DNA of 12,027 nt from the NCBI GenBank assembly GCA_024691475.1, contig JAILNP010000048.1, forward strand, positions 1-12,027, given 5' to 3'. Below the pieces are notes generated by a model. That model was not told the origin of the DNA, did not search any database, and saw only the letters and a list, made by a program, of their open reading frames with translations. Positions 7,493 to 12,027 of the stretch are shown here, one piece after another. A program made the position numbers and the translations under genes. Each line of letters begins with the position of its first letter. Within the stretch, counting starts at the first letter, position 1. This DNA comes from Denitrobacterium sp024691475 (GTDB taxonomy: Bacteria; Actinomycetota; Coriobacteriia; Coriobacteriales; Eggerthellaceae).

Positions 7493-7521
7493 GCCGGCAG
7501 TAGAGCTCTGCCGGCGCGTTC
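7487..7521. terminator. Hairpin 2 between convergent genes, probable bidirectional terminator
   Basis: GAACGCGCCGGCAG (7487-7500) and CTGCCGGCGCGTTC (7508-7521) form a perfect, very GC-rich 14-base stem with a seven-base loop. It lies between the ends of two convergent genes (7441 and 7553). Read on the minus strand it is followed by GTCTTT. No long T run exists on either side. Confidence 0.6.
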
Positions 7522-7552
7522 TAGATGATGCGGATTTGCTCGTATCAGGCGA

Positions 7553-7747
7553 TTATTCGTACCATTGATTCAGATGGCAGTCGCTGCGCTCGCCAAAGGA
7601 GTCGCACGACCAGCCGCCCGAAATGCCGTCGAGGTCGTCATCGGAGAGCTCGTAGCCTTCTTCCTTGGCTAGCTTCAGCAGCTCTTCGGGGTTCTTGCAC
7701 GCCTTCGCCTTATCACGCAGCTCCGGGCTGAGGTCTTTGAAGTCCAT
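7553..7747 (-). CDS. Nif11-type RiPP precursor peptide (leader with GG motif plus 19-residue core)
   Basis: The 64-residue peptide has a Nif11-like leader: LSPELRDKAKACKNPEELL (6-24), then LAKEEGYELSDDDLDGISGG (26-45). The hydrophobic/charged pattern, the ELSDDDL segment and the double glycine are typical of the nif11-like leader family. The core after Gly-Gly is WSCDSFGERSDCHLNQWYE, with Cys48 and Cys57 (core positions 3 and 12), three serines, and aromatic residues at both ends. Family precursors are modified to lanthipeptides or other RiPPs and cut after GG. ATG 7747 follows AGAGGAAGAGGG; an upstream ATG at 7828 would add a 27-residue non-leader extension. No modification enzyme, protease or exporter gene lies in this window. 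The product, and whether it is modified at all, is unknown. Confidence 0.8.
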   Translation of the reverse strand: MDFKDLSPELRDKAKACKNPEELLKLAKEEGYELSDDDLDGISGGWSCDSFGERSDCHLNQWYE

Positions 7748-8228
7748 CCCTCTTCCTTCCTCTTGGGTGAGCCGGGGCGAAGACGGGCATTCATTCTGCC
7801 GCGTCCGTCGTGGAAACCCCTTCTTCACGGCTAGCTTTGCCTGTTCATTGTATGTTTGGGGCCCCGCGTTGCTCTCTAGGGTCCGTTAACTGTTTGTTTG
7901 GTTTTGGTAACCTACGTTCACCTGACGGGCGTTTCCGTCTGGCGCTTTCGGGCTGCTTGTGGGCTAGGCGATTCAATGCGCTTTGTATGCCTGCTCATTG
8001 GGAGGCCGTTATGATATCGAGCATATGGCATTCATAAGCAGTACATACATCCTTCATGGGCGTTTTACCAGGTGAGGTGATGAATCTTGCCTCATTGGCC
8101 CCGCGGGGGCGCCTTGGTTCCAATTCGTTGATTGGGGCCGTGAAATGCGCTTCGGTATAATGGGCCGAGCTTTGCGTTCTACCGTGGAGCAGGTGGTGGC
8201 ACGACGCCGCCACGGAAAGGCATGGTAC
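7748..8228. other. Divergent intergenic spacer of about 480 bases without a supported gene
   Basis: This stretch separates the minus-strand peptide gene from the plus-strand hydrolase gene and must carry both promoters. The hydrolase promoter is visible at 8132-8161. For the peptide gene a TACAAT box occurs on the minus strand near 7850, without a good -35 box. A short GACGG/CCGTC hairpin lies at 7924-7939. Open frames here show no start signal or protein-like composition. The GTTCCAATTC near 8117 resembles a tRNA T-loop but no cloverleaf surrounds it. Confidence 0.5.
8132..8161 (+). promoter_or_regulatory. Probable sigma-70-type promoter of the hydrolase pair
   Basis: A perfect TATAAT lies at 8156-8161 with TTGGGG at 8132-8137, 18 bases apart. 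It would give a 5' leader of roughly 60 bases before ATG 8229. It is the clearest promoter in the window. Confidence 0.6.
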
Positions 8229-9455
8229 ATGACACCAGAAACGCACGACAAACCATGCGCGAGTGCGCGTATGGCCGCGTCAGCGGCCCATCGCGTGTCC
8301 TCGCGTTTCTCGTTCGGCCGCAGCCGGGCGGCGCATGCGGGCCAGTCCGCCTCTCGCGTCGCGTTTTCCATTCTCGTTTCATGCGCGCTCGTAGCCGGCA
8401 CCACGCCGTCTACCGCTTTCGCCGACGATACCGCCACTTCGGACGTGGATACGTCTGCCGAGAACCTTTCGAACCTGCAGAAGCAGGTCGAGTCTTCGGC
8501 CAACGAATACAACAACGCCATTCAGAAGCTCGAGGACCTTCAGGCGCAGATGGAGCAGAACCAGCAGCGCATCGACGAGATCAATGAGCAGCTTCCCGAA
8601 CAGGAAGAGCGCAGCGCCGATGCCTTTCGCGTGCTGTACATCCTGCAGCAGGAGAGTGGCGGACTTATCGAGATGATCCTCTCTAGCGAGGATTTCTCGG
8701 AATTCATTCGCAATATCGATTATCTCGATTGCCTACACGACCATAATGCCAACGAATTGGCCAAGCTCACTTCCATGAAGGAAGAGCTTGAAACCACCCA
8801 GGCCGAGCTGGAGGAGCAGACCGAACAGGCCGAAAGCGAAGCCGCCCGTGCTGAGCGTGCGCTTTCTCAGGCCCAGTCGGCTCGCCAGGAGGCTCAGGAA
8901 AAGGCCGAAGCCATTGCCGCTCAGCAGGCTGCCGAGGCTGCTGCCGCAGCTGCAGCAGCGGAGTCCGCGTCGAGCGAGGCTTCGAACGAAGCGGGCGTTG
9001 ACGCGCAGAACCCCGCCGTCGACACCTCTAGCCAGGATACTTCGGGAAACGTGAGCGGTTCCGTTTCTTCGGGTTCGGTGGATTGGTCTGCCGACAAAAC
9101 GTCGTTCGTGAACCAGTGGGCTGGCCGTATCGACGCATATCTTTCTGGTACGCCCCTGGCAGGTCAGGGGACGGTGTTTGCCGAGGCTGCATGGGATTAT
9201 GGCGTCGATCCGCGTTGGTCGCCGGCCATTTCGTACGTGGAAAGCTCCTGTGGCGCGTATTGCTTCAGGTCGTATAATGCTTGGGGATGGGGTTCTTCCA
9301 GCTGGGGTAGCTGGGATGAGGCCATTCGGGCCCATGTTTCGGGGCTTGCCCGCATTTATGGCAGCACGCTCACGTATAGCGCGGCCCAGAAGTATTGCCC
9401 ACCGAATTCGACGGGTTGGTACAACAACGTGTTGGCGCAGATGAATCAAATCTAG
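8229..9455 (+). CDS. Secreted PcsB-like coiled-coil protein with lysozyme-like C-terminal domain (paralog 1)
   Basis: The 408-residue protein is probably an exported peptidoglycan hydrolase. A long basic N-region (to ~43) precedes the hydrophobic signal segment VAFSILVSCALVAG (44-57), with likely cleavage after AFA (63-65). Residues ~75-235 form a coiled coil like PcsB/CwlO, including FRVLYILQQESGGLIEMIL. An Ala-rich, then Ser/Thr-rich linker follows. The C-terminal domain (~300-408) has FAEAAWDYGVDPRWSPAISYVESS, resembling glucosaminidase/transglycosylase folds, with Glu338 the likely catalytic acid, then NAWGWGSSSWGSWDEA and QKYCPPN. ATG 8229 is chosen for GGAAAGG eight bases upstream; an ATG at 8145 overlaps the promoter. 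Catalytic class (glucosaminidase versus lytic transglycosylase) is not resolved. It probably forms an operon with its paralog two bases downstream. Confidence 0.82.
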   Translation: MTPETHDKPCASARMAASAAHRVSSRFSFGRSRAAHAGQSASRVAFSILVSCALVAGTTPSTAFADDTATSDVDTSAENLSNLQKQVESSANEYNNAIQKLEDLQAQMEQNQQRIDEINEQLPEQEERSADAFRVLYILQQESGGLIEMILSSEDFSEFIRNIDYLDCLHDHNANELAKLTSMKEELETTQAELEEQTEQAESEAARAERALSQAQSARQEAQEKAEAIAAQQAAEAAAAAAAAESASSEASNEAGVDAQNPAVDTSSQDTSGNVSGSVSSGSVDWSADKTSFVNQWAGRIDAYLSGTPLAGQGTVFAEAAWDYGVDPRWSPAISYVESSCGAYCFRSYNAWGWGSSSWGSWDEAIRAHVSGLARIYGSTLTYSAAQKYCPPNSTGWYNNVLAQMNQI

Positions 9456-9457
9456 TC

Positions 9458-10474
9458 ATGAAGTGGGGGATGGGGTGCATAGTTGCTCTATCCCTTGTTG
9501 CATTGTGCTCTCTTGCACCTGGCCTGGCATGGGCTGATTCCGATTGGTACGAGACGGCTGCGCCCGTTTCCGAATCTGAAATGACCGAGCTCCAAAAGCA
9601 GGTAGAGCAGACGTCGGCTGCGTACGACGAGGCTACGGCTGCCGTCGAGGCCCTGCAGGGTCAAATCGACGAGAATCAGAAAATACTTTCGCAGGTGCGT
9701 CGCGAGCTCGATGCTCAGAAAGACGATAGCGCTGCGGCTATGCGCCTCATGTACAAGATGCGCCGCAACGGATATGGCCTCGTGGATCTGCTCGTGAATG
9801 CCGAGGACATTGGGACCTTCATCGACAATTGGGAATACCTCGACAGCATCGAACGGCACAATTACAACCTCATCGAGCATTATTCTCAGTTGAAGGCCAC
9901 GTACGAGGAAACCGAAGCCGAGCTTTCGCGCCAGAAGGCGGAAGCCGACCAACGCCAGAAGGATGCTGCGGACGCGCTTTCCGCAGCTGAGGCAGCGCGT
10001 GAGGAAGCGCAGAATCGTGCCGCGAAGGCAGCCCAGGAAGAGGCGTCCAAGCTGGCAGGTGCGGGCGTCATCGACAACAGCGTCGATTGGTCGGTGGGGC
10101 GTGATGCGTTTGTGGAAACCTGGACGCAGCGCATCGACGCGTATCTGGCTGGCACTCCCATGGCGGGCACGGGCCGGGCCTTTGCCGAGGCGGCATGGCA
10201 GTATGGCGTGGATCCACGCTGGTCGCCTGCCATTACCAACACGGAAAGCAGCAACGGCGTGCATATCCCCGGCGGCTATAACGCCTGGGGCTGGACGGAT
10301 GGTAAGGGTGGCTATCGCACGTTCAGCTCCTGGGAGGATGGCGCTCGTCAACATGTTGCCTATTTGGCCCGTTCGTATGGCTACACCATCACCGTCTCGC
10401 ATGCGCAGAAGTACTGCCCGCCCAACTACGAGTGGTGGTACAGCAACACGCTTGCCAACATGCAGAAAATCTAG
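9458..10474 (+). CDS. Secreted PcsB-like coiled-coil protein with lysozyme-like C-terminal domain (paralog 2)
   Basis: The 338-residue protein repeats the architecture of its upstream neighbour. A signal peptide spans about residues 1-26, with hydrophobic CIVALSLVALCSLAPGLAW and cleavage before DSDWYE. A coiled coil follows (~40-215, with MRLMYKMRRNGYGLVDLLVN), then a shorter linker without the Ser/Thr-rich part, and the lysozyme-like domain (~230-338). FAEAAWQYGVDPRWSPAI and TESSNG place the likely catalytic Glu at 263. NAWGW and AQKYCPPN are shared with paralog 1. ATG 9458 lies two bases after the paralog 1 stop with only a weak ribosome binding site, suggesting coupled translation; the signal peptide begins right there. 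A second possible start, ATG 9470, would shorten the signal peptide by four residues. Tandem duplication is the simplest origin. Confidence 0.84.
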   Translation: MKWGMGCIVALSLVALCSLAPGLAWADSDWYETAAPVSESEMTELQKQVEQTSAAYDEATAAVEALQGQIDENQKILSQVRRELDAQKDDSAAAMRLMYKMRRNGYGLVDLLVNAEDIGTFIDNWEYLDSIERHNYNLIEHYSQLKATYEETEAELSRQKAEADQRQKDAADALSAAEAAREEAQNRAAKAAQEEASKLAGAGVIDNSVDWSVGRDAFVETWTQRIDAYLAGTPMAGTGRAFAEAAWQYGVDPRWSPAITNTESSNGVHIPGGYNAWGWTDGKGGYRTFSSWEDGARQHVAYLARSYGYTITVSHAQKYCPPNYEWWYSNTLANMQKI

Positions 10475-10503
10475 GTTTGTGCTCGGCGCGGCCCAATTGC
10501 CGC

Positions 10504-10509
10504 TATACT
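10504..10509 (+). promoter_or_regulatory. Possible -10 box for metG
   Basis: TATACT lies 65 bases before the metG start in the 100-base gap after the hydrolase genes. No good -35 box is visible at 16-18 bases upstream, so this is tentative. Confidence 0.3.
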
Positions 10510-10532
10510 CGTTTACTTGCAGAAAAGAATAC

Positions 10533-10547
10533 GCCCGCTTGGCGGGT
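10533..10547 (+). other. Short hairpin in the metG leader
   Basis: CCCGC (10534-10538) pairs with GCGGG (10542-10546) around a three-base loop, with an extra G-T pair. No T run follows, so it is a weak terminator for the hydrolase genes at best, or a leader hairpin of metG. No T-box or SAM riboswitch fits in this gap. Confidence 0.3.
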
Positions 10548-10574
10548 CTAAGGGTTAGTCGAAAGAGAGCACCC

Positions 10575-12027
10575 ATGTCGAAAGGCACTTTCAGCATTAC
10601 CACGCCAATTTACTACGTGAACGCCGCCCCTCATCTGGGCACGGCTTACACCACCGTCGGCGCCGACACGCTTTCCCGCTACAAGCGCATGGATGGCTAC
10701 GATGTCGCGTTCGTCACGGGCATGGACGAGCATGGCCAGAAGGTGGCCGATACCGCAGAGGGCAAGGGCATGACGCCCCAGGCTTGGTGCGACAGCATGG
10801 AACCCGCTTTCCGCGACACGTGGGACCTGCTCGACATTAGCTACACCGATTTCGTGCGCACCACGCAGGACCGCCAGACGCGCACCGTTCAGAAGTTCTG
10901 GAATGATCTGTACGAGGCTGGCTGGCTGTACAAGGGCAGCTACGAGGGCTGGTACTGCGTACACGAGGAAACCTACTACGCGGAAAGCGATCTGGAGAAG
11001 AACGAAGACGGCGTGTACGTCTGCCCCGATTGCCATCGTCCCGTGCAGACGGCCAGTGGCGAGGAGAACTGGTTCTTCAAGCTTTCCGAAATGCAGGAGC
11101 CGCTGCTGAAGTTCTACGAGGAGCATCCCGATTTCATCCTGCCGCAGACGCGTCGCAACGAAATCGTGAAGTTCGTGGAAGGCGGCCTGAAGGACCTCTC
11201 CATTTCCCGCTCCACGTTCGACTGGGGCGTTCCGCTGCCGTTCGACGAGGGCCATGTGGCCTACGTATGGGCCGACGCCCTGCTGGCGTACCCCACGGGT
11301 CTGGGCTTTGCCGATCCCGATCGCGCAGGTGAGTTCAATAGCCGCTGGCCCTTCCAGTACCACTTCGTGGGCAAGGACATCACGCGCTTCCATTGCGTCA
11401 TCTGGCCCGCTATGCTCATCGCTGCCGGTTGGCCGCTTCCCGAGCATGTGTTCGGCCATGGCTTCCTGCTTACCAAGGGCGAGAAGATGAGCAAGAGCAA
11501 GGGCAACGGCGTTATGCCGAAGGACCTGGTGAAGGTATTTGGCGTCGATGCGTACCGCTATTACTTCATGAGCGACGTGCAGTTCGGCCACGACGGCAAC
11601 ATCTCCATGGAGCGCATGGTTCAGGTCTACAATGCCGATCTGGCCAATACCTGGGGCAACCTGTGCTCGCGTGTGTTCAACATGACGGGCAAGTACTTCG
11701 AGGGCAAGGTACCCGCCGCTCCCGCGTCTGCTGCCGAAAACCCGCTGCGCGAGGTGGCCGATGGCCTGTATGAGCGCTACAACGCCTGCATGGAGCAGGT
11801 GGACTTCACGGGCGCTGCCGCTGCCGTTCAGGAACTGGCCGGCCTGGTGAACCACTACGTCGAGGATTCCGCTCCGTGGAATCTGGCGAAGGATCCGGCC
11901 AAGGCCGACGATCTGGCTGCCGTCATTTACAACGCTCTCGAGGCGTGCCGCATCATCGCCCTGTTCATGGCGCCGTTTATGCCCAACACGTCCAACGAGG
12001 TATTCCGCCGCCTGTCGCTGGGCAACA
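10575..12027 (+). CDS. metG: Methionyl-tRNA synthetase, 3' end outside window
   Basis: The enzyme charges tRNA-Met with methionine using ATP in the cytoplasm. The visible 484 codons contain the class I signature HLGT (20-23), FVTGMDEHGQKV, the KMSKS loop (304-308) within GEKMSKSKGNGVMPKDLV, and the family segment YRYYFMSDVQFGHDGNIS. A zinc-knuckle-like insert has Cys128, then Cys150 and Cys153 (CPDC), placing it with the short-insert MetRS group. The anticodon-binding helical domain begins near residue 350 and continues beyond the window. ATG 10575 follows AAAGAGAG six bases upstream and MSKGTFSITTPIYYVN is a normal MetRS N-terminus. Any C-terminal tRNA-binding extension is outside the window. 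Confidence 0.97.
   Translation, partial: MSKGTFSITTPIYYVNAAPHLGTAYTTVGADTLSRYKRMDGYDVAFVTGMDEHGQKVADTAEGKGMTPQAWCDSMEPAFRDTWDLLDISYTDFVRTTQDRQTRTVQKFWNDLYEAGWLYKGSYEGWYCVHEETYYAESDLEKNEDGVYVCPDCHRPVQTASGEENWFFKLSEMQEPLLKFYEEHPDFILPQTRRNEIVKFVEGGLKDLSISRSTFDWGVPLPFDEGHVAYVWADALLAYPTGLGFADPDRAGEFNSRWPFQYHFVGKDITRFHCVIWPAMLIAAGWPLPEHVFGHGFLLTKGEKMSKSKGNGVMPKDLVKVFGVDAYRYYFMSDVQFGHDGNISMERMVQVYNADLANTWGNLCSRVFNMTGKYFEGKVPAAPASAAENPLREVADGLYERYNACMEQVDFTGAAAAVQELAGLVNHYVEDSAPWNLAKDPAKADDLAAVIYNALEACRIIALFMAPFMPNTSNEVFRRLSLGN

Noticed and set aside
8111..8125. tRNA-like T-loop sequence GGTTCCAATTC
   Set aside because: No matching acceptor, D or anticodon stems nearby and the fifth T-loop base is not a purine.
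7995..8246. 83-codon minus-strand open frame in the intergenic spacer
   Set aside because: No ribosome binding site, odd composition, and it overlaps the hydrolase promoter.
8899..8990. Alanine-rich repetitive stretch as a possible DNA repeat or CRISPR-like element
   Set aside because: It is the in-frame Ala/Glu-rich linker at the end of the coiled coil; no regular repeat-spacer structure.

Overview
This window looks like chromosome of a high-GC anaerobic actinobacterium of the Eggerthellaceae/Coriobacteriia type. That is inferred from a Tat-exported flavin reductase paired with a TetR-family regulator, a Nif11-type peptide, PcsB-like wall hydrolases and the codon use; no rRNA or other marker that would settle taxonomy is present.

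Layout, left to right. Positions 1-2985 (minus strand) are one uninterrupted reading frame that leaves the left edge. Its first ~838 codons encode a UvrA-like (UvrA2/DrrC-type) ABC ATPase without room for a UvrB-binding domain. Without any stop it continues into a nearly complete pyridoxamine-5'-phosphate-oxidase-like (NimA-type) flavin domain. A TetR-family regulator follows on the minus strand (3077-3721), divergent from a Tat-secreted FAD reductase of the fumarate/urocanate reductase superfamily (3860-5836). The spacer between them holds two related palindromes that are good operator candidates. The reductase ends in a tail with a lone CXXCH motif and is followed by a hairpin.

Positions 6033-7441 (plus) hold a two-gene unit: rsmI (16S rRNA methyltransferase) overlapping by 4 bases with a YgjP-like zinc metallopeptidase. 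Two overlapping, mutually exclusive hairpins separate it from a convergent minus-strand gene (7553-7747) for a 64-residue Nif11-type RiPP precursor with a double-glycine motif and a 19-residue core. No modification enzyme for it is visible here. After a ~480-base spacer with one good promoter come two tandem paralogous secreted proteins (8229-9455 and 9458-10474), each a signal peptide, a PcsB/CwlO-like coiled coil and a lysozyme-like C-terminal domain. metG (methionyl-tRNA synthetase) starts at 10575 and runs off the right edge.

Functionally, the housekeeping parts (rsmI, metG, wall hydrolases) surround accessory modules: a putative drug-resistance fusion protein, a substrate-inducible extracytoplasmic reductase with its repressor, and an orphan peptide. 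The most unusual items are the UvrA-flavin-domain fusion, the CXXCH tail and altered active-site region of the reductase, the twin operators and the orphan Nif11 peptide.
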